Source: CAIVVT01 sp963823095 (GTDB lineage: Bacteria; Acidobacteriota; Terriglobia; Bryobacterales; Bryobacteraceae). Taken from it: a stretch of 64,000 bases of DNA. The position numbers were made by a program, and so were the translations under genes. This document shows, one piece after another, positions 36,129 through 44,709 of this stretch. The first letter of the stretch is position 1; each line of letters opens with the position of its first letter. The stretch spans positions 558,001-622,000 of the forward strand of contig CAWGKI010000001.1 of assembly GCA_963823095.1 (NCBI GenBank). Direction: 5' to 3'. Below the pieces are notes generated by a model. It did not search any database. It saw only the letters and a list, made by a program, of their open reading frames with translations, and was not told where the DNA came from.

Positions 36129-37286
36129 ATGAAAATCCACGAGTATCAGGCCAAATCCATCCTGGCCAAATACGGCGTCCCCGTGCCTCGGGGCCGGATG
36201 GCGTCCACCGTAGAAGAGGCAGTGGAAATCGCCCGCGAATTGGGCGGACGTGTTGTGGTGAAGGCGCAGATTCACGCCGGAGGCCGCGGCAAAGGCGGCG
36301 GCGTCAAACTGGCCGAGGGCCCCGACCAGGTGCGCGAAACCGCATCGAGAATCCTGGGCATGATTCTGGTGACCCATCAGACCGGCCCGGAGGGAAAGCT
36401 GGTCCAGCGCCTGTTGGTGGAGGAGACCCTGCCGATCGAGCGCGAACTCTATCTTGGCATCGTGCTCGACCGGACCCAGGGCAAGCCGGTGGTGATGGCA
36501 TCCGCGGCGGGCGGCATGGAAATAGAAGTTGTCGCCGCGAAGACCCCGGAGCTGATCCTCAAGGAAGCCTTCGACCCGAACTCGGGACTGCTGGGTTTTC
36601 AGGCCCGCAAGCTCGCCTTCGGCTTAGGGCTGACAGGACCGTCCGTCACCGAGGCCGTGCGCGCCATGCAAGCCTTGGCGCGCGCCTACGTCAAGAACGA
36701 CATGACGCTGGCCGAGATCAACCCTCTGGTTCTGACCAAGGACGGGCACATCGTCGCGCTCGACGCGAAGATCAACTTCGACGACAACGCCCTGTTCCGC
36801 AACAAGGAGATCCTCGGGCTGCGCGACTTCACGGAAGAAGATCCGCTCGAAGTGGAAGCCTCGAAGTTCGGGCTCAACTACATCAAGCTCGACGGCAACG
36901 TGGCCTGCATGGTGAACGGCGCCGGACTGGCCATGGCCACCATGGACATCATCAAATACGCCGGAGGCAATCCGGCCAACTTCCTGGATGTCGGCGGCGG
37001 AGCCAGCAAGGAACAGATCAAGAGCGCCTTTGGCATACTGTTGGCGGACCCGGCCGTGAAAGCCGTATTGATCAACATCTTCGGAGGCATCTTGCGCTGC
37101 GATATGCTGGCCGCCGGCGTTGTTGACGCGACGCGCGAGCTCAAAGTGAAGGCGCCCATCGTGATTCGCATGGAAGGCACCAACGTGGAAGAGGGCCGCA
37201 GGATTCTGAGGGACTCCGGCCTGAACTTCACCGTGGCCGAGGACATGAAGGACGCGGCCGAGAAAGTCGTAGCCTTGGCCCAGTAG
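36129..37286 (+). CDS. sucC: Succinyl-CoA synthetase beta subunit
   Basis: 385 aa, the usual length. It starts MKIHEYQAKSILAKYGVPVPRG and shows the ATP-grasp pattern (VVVKAQIHAGGRGKGGGVKL, LTLAEINPLVLT, VALDAKINFDDNAL) and the CoA/alpha-contact end (INIFGGILRCDMLAAGVVDA). It makes ATP or GTP from succinyl-CoA in the TCA cycle, or the reverse. Followed 27 bp later by sucD. Confidence 0.97.
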   Translation: MKIHEYQAKSILAKYGVPVPRGRMASTVEEAVEIARELGGRVVVKAQIHAGGRGKGGGVKLAEGPDQVRETASRILGMILVTHQTGPEGKLVQRLLVEETLPIERELYLGIVLDRTQGKPVVMASAAGGMEIEVVAAKTPELILKEAFDPNSGLLGFQARKLAFGLGLTGPSVTEAVRAMQALARAYVKNDMTLAEINPLVLTKDGHIVALDAKINFDDNALFRNKEILGLRDFTEEDPLEVEASKFGLNYIKLDGNVACMVNGAGLAMATMDIIKYAGGNPANFLDVGGGASKEQIKSAFGILLADPAVKAVLINIFGGILRCDMLAAGVVDATRELKVKAPIVIRMEGTNVEEGRRILRDSGLNFTVAEDMKDAAEKVVALAQ

Positions 37287-37313
37287 GCGGCAGAAGGCAA
37301 GAAGGAATCATTC

Positions 37314-38189
37314 ATGAGCATTCTGGTGAACAAAGGAACGCGCCTGCTGGTGCAGGGCTTCACCGGCAAGGAAGCCACCTTCCACGCGCAGCAGTGCATC
37401 GAGTACGGGACCAACGTCGTTGGCGGAGTCGTCCCGGGCCGGGGCGGACAGGTCCACCTCGACCGGCCGGTCTTCGATACGGTCGCCGAGGCGGTAAAGG
37501 CGACCGGCGCCAACGCGAGCGTCGTCTTTGTCCCGCCCGCATTCGCGGCCGAAGCCATCATGGAAGCCGCCGACGCCGGACTGCCGCTGGTGGTCTGCAT
37601 CACGGAAGGCATCCCGGCCCTCGACATGGTGAAGGCCTGGAGCTACCTGCAGGACAGGCCGGCGACGCGCCTGATCGGTCCCAACTGCCCAGGCATCATC
37701 ACTCCCGGCGAGTGCAAGATCGGGATCATGCCGGGCCACATTCACATGCCCGGCCCGGTCGGCGTCGTCTCTCGCTCCGGAACGTTGACGTACGAAGCGG
37801 TGGGCCAGTTGACGGCGCTCGGCATAGGCCAGACCAGTTGCATCGGCATCGGCGGCGATCCGATCATCGGCACCACGCACATCGACGTTATGCGGCTCTT
37901 CAACGAGGATCCGGCGACCGAGGCGATCATCATGATCGGCGAGATCGGCGGCAACAACGAAGAGCTGGCGGCCGCCTACGTGAAAGAGCACGTGAAGAAA
38001 CCGGTGGTGGGCTTTATCGCCGGTCAGACCGCGCCTCCGGGACGCCGCATGGGCCACGCGGGCGCCATCATTTCGGGCGGTTCCGGCAAGGCGTCGGACA
38101 AGATGGCGGCCATGGAAGCGGCGGGAATTATCGTCTGTGCGTCGCCCGCCGAGATGGGCGTGAAGATCAAGGCGGCCCTGAAGTTATAG
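37314..38189 (+). CDS. sucD: Succinyl-CoA synthetase alpha subunit
   Basis: 291 aa. It has the CoA-binding N-terminus (MSILVNKGTRLLVQGFTGKEATFH), SRSGTLTYEAV, GIGGDPIIGTTHIDV and the phospho-histidine loop GHAGAIISGGSGKA. It forms the catalytic alpha chain with SucC. Its stop codon TAG forms the first bases of a dispersed repeat. Confidence 0.97.
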   Translation: MSILVNKGTRLLVQGFTGKEATFHAQQCIEYGTNVVGGVVPGRGGQVHLDRPVFDTVAEAVKATGANASVVFVPPAFAAEAIMEAADAGLPLVVCITEGIPALDMVKAWSYLQDRPATRLIGPNCPGIITPGECKIGIMPGHIHMPGPVGVVSRSGTLTYEAVGQLTALGIGQTSCIGIGGDPIIGTTHIDVMRLFNEDPATEAIIMIGEIGGNNEELAAAYVKEHVKKPVVGFIAGQTAPPGRRMGHAGAIISGGSGKASDKMAAMEAAGIIVCASPAEMGVKIKAALKL

Positions 38190-38280
38190 GGGCCGATGCC
38201 CTCGTCGGCCAGCATTTCGGAGTTCTGATTAGTCTCAGCAGCCGGACCTGGGGGTCCGGCGCAGACGTGGGCGTCCGCCC
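38187..38280. repeat. Palindromic repeat directly at the sucD stop
   Basis: Second copy of the 21950-22080 family: GGGGCCGATGCCCTCGTC, then GCCGGACCTGGGGGTCCGGC, with short paired ends TAGGGGC/GCCCTA. Its first bases are the sucD stop codon, and it separates sucD from ndk. Confidence 0.65.
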
Positions 38281-38306
38281 TACCAGGCAACTCGAGGATT
38301 TTAGTC

Positions 38307-38730
38307 ATGTCCATCGGAAACAAAACATTCGCAATCATCAAGCCGGACGCAGTCGCCGCGGGTAACGCGGGCGCGATCCTTTCGCTCATCGAGAAGAACG
38401 GTTTCAAGGTGAAGGGGCTGCGCCTCCAGCACCTGACGCTCAAAGAGGCCGAAGGCTTCTACGCCGTCCACAAAGGCAAGGGCTTCTTCGACGAACTGGT
38501 CGCTTTCATGACCGAAGCGCCGGTTGTTCTGCTGGCATTGGAAAAGGATAACGCGGTCCAGGCCTGGCGCGACCTGATGGGCGCGACGAATCCGGACAAA
38601 GCCGCCGACGGCACAGTTCGCAAGCTTTACGGGAGCAACTATCGGCCGAAACGCTTCGCACGGTTCCGACTCGGACGACAACGCTGCCATCGAACTCGGC
38701 TGGTTCTTCCGCGGCAGCGAGATCGCGTAG
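38307..38730 (+). CDS. ndk: Nucleoside diphosphate kinase (one frame break)
   Basis: It starts MSIGNKTFAIIKPDAVAAGNAG and proceeds normally through MGATNPDKAADGTVRKLYG. At about 38636 one extra base shifts the frame. The next frame supplies the missing catalytic end TIGRNASHGSDSDDNAAIELGWFF and stops at TAG 38728-38730. NASHGSDS carries the phospho-histidine. The joined protein of about 140 aa is exactly family length. Because ndk is a core gene and both halves are perfectly conserved, this break is most likely a sequencing indel. Exchanges phosphate between NTPs and NDPs. Confidence 0.92.
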
Positions 38731-38731
38731 T

Positions 38732-38881
38732 CAACCCCAATACTGTTCACTTTGTGGGACAGACCATCGCCCTGCGTGGTCTGTCGCTCTTCGGACAACC
38801 CGGGTGATCGGGCGTGACAGACGACGCGAGCGATCGTCTGTCCTACCAGAATTGCCTTGTAAGTGAACAGTATTGTAGTTA
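38732..38881. repeat. Element with terminal inverted repeats after ndk
   Basis: The ends are inverted repeats of about 21 bp, of which 15 are perfect (CAATACTGTTCACTT at 38738-38752 against AAGTGAACAGTATTG at 38861-38875), and the outer bases GTCAAC/GTTAAC also pair. Inside, GGACAGACCATCGC and GATCGTCTGTCC form a second imperfect pair. About 150 bp with no coding: a MITE-like size. The stretch from here to 39168 contains no gene I can support. Confidence 0.6.
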
Positions 38882-39168
38882 ACCCTGCTATTTCACAGGG
38901 CGGAGTATCGCTCCCCGCCCCGTCCCCCTTGATCCGGATCGTCTCTTCGCGAGACCTGCGACCGACCGGGAGTTCGAAATTCCACCGTATCGCTCGTAGA
39001 CTCAGCGCGGCAGAATTCGCCGGACCATGGAAACGCTTCGGACCGGCGGCCGGCTCGCGCGCGGGGCCGACCCTGCCGCCCTCGCCTGAGCGCTGGATGG
39101 AGTGCCAGAAGGGTGCCGCGGCTCAAAGGGTGGCCGAATCCGCCGCGGCGCCCCTTCTTTGCTCCTCC

Positions 39169-39438
39169 TCACACGCCCTCACTTTCCGGGCGTGGCCCAA
39201 AATGCCGGTCCGAACCAGCACCCTCCGCAAAGTCCTCGTCTTCGACGATCTCGCCATCCTCCGTCATTCTGAACCCCGAGGGCCGATCATGGTGTTGTCC
39301 CATTTCCCACAGCCGGCCCGCACTGTCCAGGAGGAACCCTGGCGGGGCTGTGACAAGGGAGCCAAAACCTTCGATGGCGCCGTCGCAGATAAACATCTGC
39401 CTTGCGCCGGAATAACGGGAGTCGCGCAAATTGGGCAT
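39169..39438 (-). CDS. Small acidic hypothetical protein
   Basis: 89 aa after a good GGAGG site (GGGAGGCTCCTATG on the minus strand). MPNLRDSRYSGARQMFICDGAIEGFGSLV... ending in a strongly acidic tail (MTEDGEIVEDEDFAEGAG). No helix, signal or family recognised. Supported only by ribosome site and plausible composition. Confidence 0.4.
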   Translation of the reverse strand: MPNLRDSRYSGARQMFICDGAIEGFGSLVTAPPGFLLDSAGRLWEMGQHHDRPSGFRMTEDGEIVEDEDFAEGAGSDRHFGPRPESEGV

Positions 39439-39632
39439 AGGAGCCTCCCGACCACTCCGGTGTAAATCCGCACGGATCGGAAGTCAAGCGGAATCCACGC
39501 CCCGTGCCAGTCAGTCGGCTGTGCGACATAGAAGTGGACGCGCTGCAGGCGCCGTGGGGCGGGCTGGCAGTCGGCGCGGCGGTTGCCTACCGCCGCCGTC
39601 TCGCGCCGCCGTCTCGCGTCAAAGTGCCAGTT

Positions 39633-39673
39633 GGCCGATTGCCAATCGGCCGCGGCTTGCCAAGCTGCCCCAC
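39633..39673. repeat. Short palindromic repeat
   Basis: GCCGATTGCCAATCGGC followed by CGCGGCTTGCCAAGC and TGCCCCAC. A second copy lies at 40760-40799. A tandem GCCGCCGTCTCGC pair lies just before it (near 39595). Otherwise 39439-39754 is without a gene. Confidence 0.6.
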
Positions 39674-39754
39674 GCCGTTGGGATAGTCTCGCTGGTTGCT
39701 TGCGGCCGCGACGGGATCATCCCCTATACTGAAGTTTCGGACCCTGGGACTTCT

Positions 39755-40192
39755 ATGTTCTTCAAGCGTGAAAAGCCTGTCGCCGTTGTCTTCGCGAACC
39801 AACTCGATCAGCTCCGGAGCGCCGGATTTAGCGTCTCCGACGGGCCTGAGGGCATAGCTCTGGTGGTGCGCGAACGTTATGCGGCGCTGCTGAAAAAGGA
39901 CGCCGCTGGCGCCGCGGCCATCCAGGCCACCGGTCTCGCCTTGCAGGGCGAAGTCGCCGAATTGACGGATCTCGGTTACCAAAAGATCTTCCGCGCCCCG
40001 AGCGGCAACCTGGTCCCGGCCGTGGCCGAGCATCTGCACGGCCTGCACGAATTCACCGAGGATCTGCGCGAGGCGCTGGGCCTGACCAGTCTTTACAACG
40101 AGGGCCTGGGCACGACCAACGAAAGGCACCTCTACGACCGCATCACCGCCCGGGATTCAGGCCATCAGCCCAAGCCCTGGCAGCGCGGCTAA
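39755..40192 (+). CDS. Hypothetical protein
   Basis: 145 aa from ATG 39755 (longer frame upstream is repeat DNA). MFFKREKPVAVVFANQLDQLRSAGFSV... mixed alpha/beta composition with LKKDAAGAAAIQATGLALQGEVAELTDLGYQKIF. No signal, membrane helix or cysteine. No family recognised. A palindromic signal follows its stop by 43 bp. Confidence 0.65.
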   Translation: MFFKREKPVAVVFANQLDQLRSAGFSVSDGPEGIALVVRERYAALLKKDAAGAAAIQATGLALQGEVAELTDLGYQKIFRAPSGNLVPAVAEHLHGLHEFTEDLREALGLTSLYNEGLGTTNERHLYDRITARDSGHQPKPWQRG

Positions 40193-40234
40193 CAAGGCCA
40201 ATCACGAGCCCTGAGAAGGTGCCCCTGAGACCCA

Positions 40235-40309
40235 AAAACCGGTAAGCTTACCGGTTTTCGTCCGTATCTCATTGATTCCAGGTAGAAAAACCGGTAGCCT
40301 TACCGGTTT
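40235..40309. promoter_or_regulatory. Two consecutive ACCGGT-type palindromes
   Basis: A perfect 24-bp palindrome with half AAAACCGGTAAG lies at 40235-40258. A second, AAACCGGTA-N4-TACCGGTTT, lies at 40288-40309, 29 bp later. As RNA they would form stems ending in TTTT, so they may be a tandem terminator for 39755-40192. The lack of a proper loop in the first also fits a protein-binding site. Confidence 0.45.
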
Positions 40310-40438
40310 GGGGGGCTTCTAGCGTAGTGCGTCCAGAATCCTGCCGATGATCGAGATCGTGTGGGGCAGGATGGCATCCTGAGCGGCGGTTGGCAGCCGC
40401 CGCTGTTCTGCTTGTCGCTGTTCTGCTGGGAAGACGCA

Positions 40439-40754
40439 CCGATCTCTCCATGACCGGCGGACCATGCACCCCCAATCATGAAAATGACATGTCCGTCTCC
40501 CAGCACCTCGATTGCAACGCGGACATTGATGCGGCCGCCGCCCACAACGAATAACCGGCGAGCACCGAGCCCCGAACGAAGAGAGGGGTCCCGTGGAAGC
40601 GGCCTCGGTGCTGGGTGGAAGTCAGCGGAGGCGCGGCGCCGAATGAGGACCGCGATGCGGAGGAAAGTTCCGGGGGACCCCTCTCTTCGTTCGGGGCTCG
40701 GTGCTGGCAACGACTGGAAGTGCAAGCGCCGCGTAATCAACAGCCAGATTTTCG
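40439..40754. repeat. Large nested-hairpin repeat, best-preserved copy D
   Basis: The arms at 40561-40592 and 40674-40705 are perfect reverse complements over 32 nt, around an 81-nt loop. Left module: GATCTCTCCATGACCGGCGG and AAAATGACATGTCCGTCTCC. Right end: AAGCGCCGCGTAATCAACAG then CCAGATTTTCGGAGC. Same family as 7717-8085. Confidence 0.85.
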
Positions 40755-40759
40755 GAGCA

Positions 40760-40799
40760 GCCGATTGACAATCGGCCGCGGCTTACCAAGCCGCCCCAC
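40760..40799. repeat. Short palindromic repeat, second copy
   Basis: GCCGATTGACAATCGGC, CGCGGCTTACCAAGC, CGCCCCAC: the same unit as 39633-39673, abutting the large hairpin repeat. Confidence 0.6.
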
Positions 40800-41237
40800 A
40801 ATCTGCAGCGTTGAGCACCCGGAATCATCGTCATTCTGCATGACGGAGTACACCTGCTTGGGCAGCTAGAGGGCTCTCGTTCCCACATCGGCCAACACGA
40901 CAAAGGCCCGACGAAATCATGCCGTTCAACGCGCATCCAGACTGGCGCGCCGGCAGGATCCCGTTTACCCTGGATAGTAAGGAGCGTTCCTGCCAGGCAG
41001 GTATCCGGTCTTAATAATCGATCCGATGCACTTAGTGCAGGAACCCGGCTCGTAAGAACGCGCTGGTGAGCACGCTCTTTTCGCCGCAAGGCGGGGGGAG
41101 AAGCCTGAAGGCGCTCGGCGGGATCCCCCCATATTCCATTGGGGTCGAATACAAGGCCGGTACGGCTCACGTGGTGCGCTCCGCATTTTCCGCCGCAAAC
41201 TTCGCCTGCCCGCAAGGGCTGGGCGCGCAGCTTCTGA
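40800..41237. other. Gene-free stretch before ymdB
   Basis: No convincing coding frame or further repeat is seen. A short CCCCCATATTCCATTGGGG hairpin lies near 41128. Confidence 0.35.
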
Positions 41238-42014
41238 ATGAACATACTTTTCATCGGCGATATTTTCGCCTCTTCCGGCCGGCGCATCGTCGAACAACAT
41301 CTGCAGCGCATCATCAGTGAAGAGAAGATCGGCCTGGCCATCGCCAATGCCGAGAACTCGGCCGGCGGATTCGGCATCACGCCCAGCGTGGCCCAGGAAC
41401 TCTTCGGCATGGGGCTGGAGGTTCTGACGACCGGCAATCACGTCTGGGATAAGCGCGAGGTCTACGACTACCTGCCGCGAGAACCTCGTCTGCTGCGGCC
41501 CGCCAACTATCCCGACCCGCTGCCCGGCACTGGGCTCTGGATCGGCAAAGCTCGCAACGGCGTGCAGTGCGCCGTCCTGAACCTGCAAGGCCGCGTCCAC
41601 ATGTCCACCATCGACGACCCTTTCAAGAAGGCCGACGAACTGCTCAAACAGATCCCCGAGGACGTGAAAGTACGCTTCGTGGACTTCCATGCCGAAGCGA
41701 CCAGCGAGAAGGTCGCCTTGGGCTGGTATCTCGACGGGCGCGTCTCCGCGATGATCGGCACCCATACCCACATCCCGACCGCCGACACCCGAGTGCTCAC
41801 CGCAGGGACCGCCTACCAAACCGACTGCGGCATGACTGGCCCGTACGAGAGCGTCATCGGCGTGGAGCGCCAGGCCGTGCTCCATCGCTATCTGACGCAA
41901 TTACCCGTGCGCTTCGAAGCAGCAAAGGGCTGGGTGGAGCTGCGCGCAGTCGTCGTGGATGTGGACGAAGAAACCGGGCGCGCGCGCTCGATCAAGCGGC
42001 TGACGGAGGTCTGA
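41238..42014 (+). CDS. ymdB: YmdB-family metallophosphoesterase
   Basis: 258 aa with the complete metal-binding set of the family: GDIFASSGRR near the start, NAENSAGGFGI, TTGNHVWDKREV, VDFHAEATSEK and GTHTHIPTADTRVL. YmdB is a 2',3'-cyclic nucleotide phosphodiesterase-type enzyme that influences biofilm and RNA turnover in Bacillus. Full length. A second copy of its last 46 codons lies 2.8 kb downstream at 44710-44850. Confidence 0.94.
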   Translation: MNILFIGDIFASSGRRIVEQHLQRIISEEKIGLAIANAENSAGGFGITPSVAQELFGMGLEVLTTGNHVWDKREVYDYLPREPRLLRPANYPDPLPGTGLWIGKARNGVQCAVLNLQGRVHMSTIDDPFKKADELLKQIPEDVKVRFVDFHAEATSEKVALGWYLDGRVSAMIGTHTHIPTADTRVLTAGTAYQTDCGMTGPYESVIGVERQAVLHRYLTQLPVRFEAAKGWVELRAVVVDVDEETGRARSIKRLTEV

Positions 42015-42143
42015 GGCTGCTGAGTGAATTGTAGGTGTGGCTCAGGGTTTGCGTGGAGTGTCCTGGATTTCGGATTTGTACCCGCAGTTAAGGTCGAATT
42101 TACCGCCGGGCGCGAATTGTGCCATATTTATGGAAGGTGGTCC

Positions 42144-42386
42144 ATGAAACCGGAAAGTGTCCGCACGACAGTCGATATTCCGGCGCCGCTCTATCGCAAG
42201 CTGAAGGCGCAGGCCGCCGCTCAGGGCTGCTCAGCGCGGGAACTGATCCTGCGCGGGATGGAGAGGGTTGTGTTGAACCCCCGTCAGCCTGCGCGCCAAC
42301 GTGTGCAGTTTCCACTCATCCGCTCTCAGGGTCCGAAGGTGCGGCTCTCCAACCAGCAGATGTATGAACACGTCGAATTTCCTTGA
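42144..42386 (+). CDS. Ribbon-helix-helix antitoxin (VapB-like)
   Basis: 80 aa from ATG 42144, preceded by GGAAGGTGGTCC. The first 45 residues (VRTTVDIPAPLYRKLKAQAAAQGCSARELILRGMERV) form a ribbon-helix-helix; the tail would bind the toxin. Its end overlaps the start of the PIN-domain gene by 23 bp, a typical toxin-antitoxin arrangement. Confidence 0.85.
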   Translation: MKPESVRTTVDIPAPLYRKLKAQAAAQGCSARELILRGMERVVLNPRQPARQRVQFPLIRSQGPKVRLSNQQMYEHVEFP

Positions 42387-42822
42387 CGCCAATGTCTGGC
42401 TCGCGCTCATCTGGGAGCGCCACGAACACTCCGAACTAGCACGTGCGTGGTTTGAGCAGAGGGCGCTTGACCCGTCAGCGTTCGCTCTGCCGGGTGAAGC
42501 CCGCCTGCTGTTCTGCCGGTTTACGCAGTTGACGGTTTTGCGCCTGCTGACAACAGCGGCGGTGATGGGCGGCGACGTGCAGACGATGCGGGGAGCGTGG
42601 GCGATCTGGGACAAGATTGCGTCCGATGCACGCGTGGGATTTCTACCGGAACCGGACGACCTTGAACCGCGGCTTCGAAAGCACACCCGTCTGGCGAGCG
42701 CCTCGCCGAAGGTCTGGGCAGATGCTTATTTGCTAGCCTTCGCCCAGGCTTGCTCGCTCACCCTGGTGACGTTCGATCACGCACTCGGCAGCCGTGCAGC
42801 GGGAAGTGTGGTGATCCGCTGA
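42364..42822 (+). CDS. PIN-domain toxin (VapC-like)
   Basis: 152 aa from ATG 42364. PIN-domain acidic residues are in FLDANVWLAL (first Asp), the central GEARLLFCRFTQLTVLRLL with conserved E and the RFTQ pattern, WADAYLLAFA, and VTFDHAL. It should be a ribonuclease held by the overlapping antitoxin. Same operon, intact. Confidence 0.9.
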   Translation: MNTSNFLDANVWLALIWERHEHSELARAWFEQRALDPSAFALPGEARLLFCRFTQLTVLRLLTTAAVMGGDVQTMRGAWAIWDKIASDARVGFLPEPDDLEPRLRKHTRLASASPKVWADAYLLAFAQACSLTLVTFDHALGSRAAGSVVIR

Positions 42823-43158
42823 AAGGATGCGCCTCAATCGGACTGAATCCGGATGCCAGACGGCAGAGTGGCTTGGGAGATGTGGATTTGGGCGTCCTGT
42901 TCGCAGATTAGGGGACCGCATCGGCGCGTAGTGCGTGGAATGGGAGGTTTGACTTACGGTCCGCCCATTGCAGGATCGCAAGCTTGTCGTCTCTTTCGCG
43001 CCGCTCCGGGCGGCTACCGGATCGCCCCCTTCGCAGACCCTCAACTCCAGCCCGGCGGCGGCGTAACCAAGCCGCGGAACAAATTGCGTACCTGGATACT
43101 TCCTGGTTATCAGCTCTATTCGAGGCAACACTCTCGTCGCCTCCGGCGTCACTGAGAC
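42823..43158. other. Gene-free stretch between VapC-like toxin and the DUF4139 gene
   Basis: I see no coding frame with a ribosome site, no repeat of the families listed here and no terminator-like hairpin. Confidence 0.35.
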
Positions 43159-44679
43159 ATGAGGACTTACTTCGTCACGAGCACGTGTGTCCGGCTTGCG
43201 GCATTGTGCTCTTTCATCACGGCTTTGGCATCTGGAGCCGATCCCGCATTAACAATCTACAATCAGAACTTCGCGGTCATTCGCGAGACCTTGCCCTTGG
43301 ACTTAATGGCAGGGAGCAACGTCGTGCGCTTTTCCGGCGTCACGGCCCAAGTGGAGCCGGACTCCGTAATCTTGCGCGACCCGGCCGCCCGGCTGGTAGT
43401 GCGGGTGCTCGAACAGAACTACCGAAACGATCCCATCTCGCAAGAACGGCTGCTCAATCTGTACGAAGGCAAGACGATCGAATTCTCAGTTCGCAATCCG
43501 GACGGTACGGAAAAGATCGTCAGAGGCAGGATCGTGCGCAGCGGCTATGTGCCGCATTACCAGGCCATGGCCATGTACGGCCCACAGTATCAGGCTAACC
43601 AGATGGGTATGATATCCGGCGGCGCCGGGCAACCGCTTATCGAGGTGGATGGCAAGCTGCAGTTCACGCTGCCGGGCCAGCCACTGTTCCCCACACTGGG
43701 GGATGACACGATTCTCAAACCCGCGCTCGATTGGATTCTGTATTCCGCGCAACCGGCCAAGTTCGACGCCGAGCTGAGTTACGTCTCCGGCGGCATGAGT
43801 TGGAGCAGCGACTACAACATCGTCGCGCCAGAGACAGGCGACACACTCGACCTGGTGGGCTGGGTGACGCTCGACAACCAGAGCGGCAAGCAGTTCGATC
43901 ACGCGCGCATCAAGCTAATGGCGGGCGATGTCAACAAGGTGCAAGCGCAGCCCCTACGGATGGCTATGGCGGGTAGTGGCGGCAGCATCAATGGAATGCT
44001 CCCACCCCAGGTGACAGAGAAAGCTTTCGACGACTACCACCTTTACACGCTTCCGCAGCCGACGACGCTTCACGACCGGGAGACCAAGCAGGTAGAGTTT
44101 CTGCGCGCCTCCGGCATCCAATCGAAAAGGCTGTATGTCTATGATGGCGTGCGTTTGGATCCGAACTTTGGCAGCTACCAGGACCTGCGTCAGTTTCAGC
44201 AGTACGGCACGCAATCCAATCCGAACGTGTGGGTGATGCGCGAGTTCTCGAATAGCGAGGCAAATCATCTAGGAGTGCCGCTGCCAAGAGGGCGCGTGCG
44301 GTTCTATCGACGAGATCAGGATGGTCAGGTCGAGTTCACCGGCGAAAACCAGATCGATCACACGCCCAAGGATGAAATCGTGCGCGTCTACACGGGCAAC
44401 GCGTTCGACATTACGGGCGAGCGGAGGCAAACGAAGTATCAATCGCAAATGCAGCCGGGCGGCTGGGCAGATGAAGCCTTCGAAATCAAACTGCGAAACC
44501 ACAAGAAAGAGGCGGCTACTGTTCGAGTGGTCGAACACCTTTATCGGTGGACAAACTGGGTGATTACGCAGGAGTCGGCTACGCATCGCCAGGTGGACAG
44601 CAGGACCATCGAATACGAACTCACGCTTAAGCCCGACGAGGAGCGGACGCTGACCTACACTGCTCACTACAGTTGGTAG
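43159..44679 (+). CDS. DUF4139-type exported protein
   Basis: 506 aa with a signal peptide (VRLAALCSFITALASGAD). It opens with LTIYNQNFAVIRETLPLDLMAGSNVVRFSGVTAQVEPDSV, the usual N-terminal part, and has the DUF4139 core (LSYVSGGMSWSSDYNIV, DLVGWVTLDNQSGKQFDHARIKLMAGDVN) and a beta-rich end (KYQSQMQPGGWADEAFEIKLRNHKKEAATVRVVEHLYRW). Probably periplasmic or surface-bound; biochemical role unknown. It lies between ymdB and the duplicated ymdB tail. Confidence 0.85.
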   Translation: MRTYFVTSTCVRLAALCSFITALASGADPALTIYNQNFAVIRETLPLDLMAGSNVVRFSGVTAQVEPDSVILRDPAARLVVRVLEQNYRNDPISQERLLNLYEGKTIEFSVRNPDGTEKIVRGRIVRSGYVPHYQAMAMYGPQYQANQMGMISGGAGQPLIEVDGKLQFTLPGQPLFPTLGDDTILKPALDWILYSAQPAKFDAELSYVSGGMSWSSDYNIVAPETGDTLDLVGWVTLDNQSGKQFDHARIKLMAGDVNKVQAQPLRMAMAGSGGSINGMLPPQVTEKAFDDYHLYTLPQPTTLHDRETKQVEFLRASGIQSKRLYVYDGVRLDPNFGSYQDLRQFQQYGTQSNPNVWVMREFSNSEANHLGVPLPRGRVRFYRRDQDGQVEFTGENQIDHTPKDEIVRVYTGNAFDITGERRQTKYQSQMQPGGWADEAFEIKLRNHKKEAATVRVVEHLYRWTNWVITQESATHRQVDSRTIEYELTLKPDEERTLTYTAHYSW

Positions 44680-44709
44680 AGCAGCCACCCGTTCCGCACA
44701 ACGACGAGG

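Noticed and set aside
38863..39465. 200-codon frame downstream of ndk
   Set aside because: Begins inside the terminal repeat of the 150-bp element, no ribosome site, low-complexity Pro/Arg/Ser composition.
42024..42143. Longer N-terminus for the 42144 antitoxin
   Set aside because: The frame starts without a ribosome site right after ymdB, and ATG 42144 gives an exact ribbon-helix-helix start.
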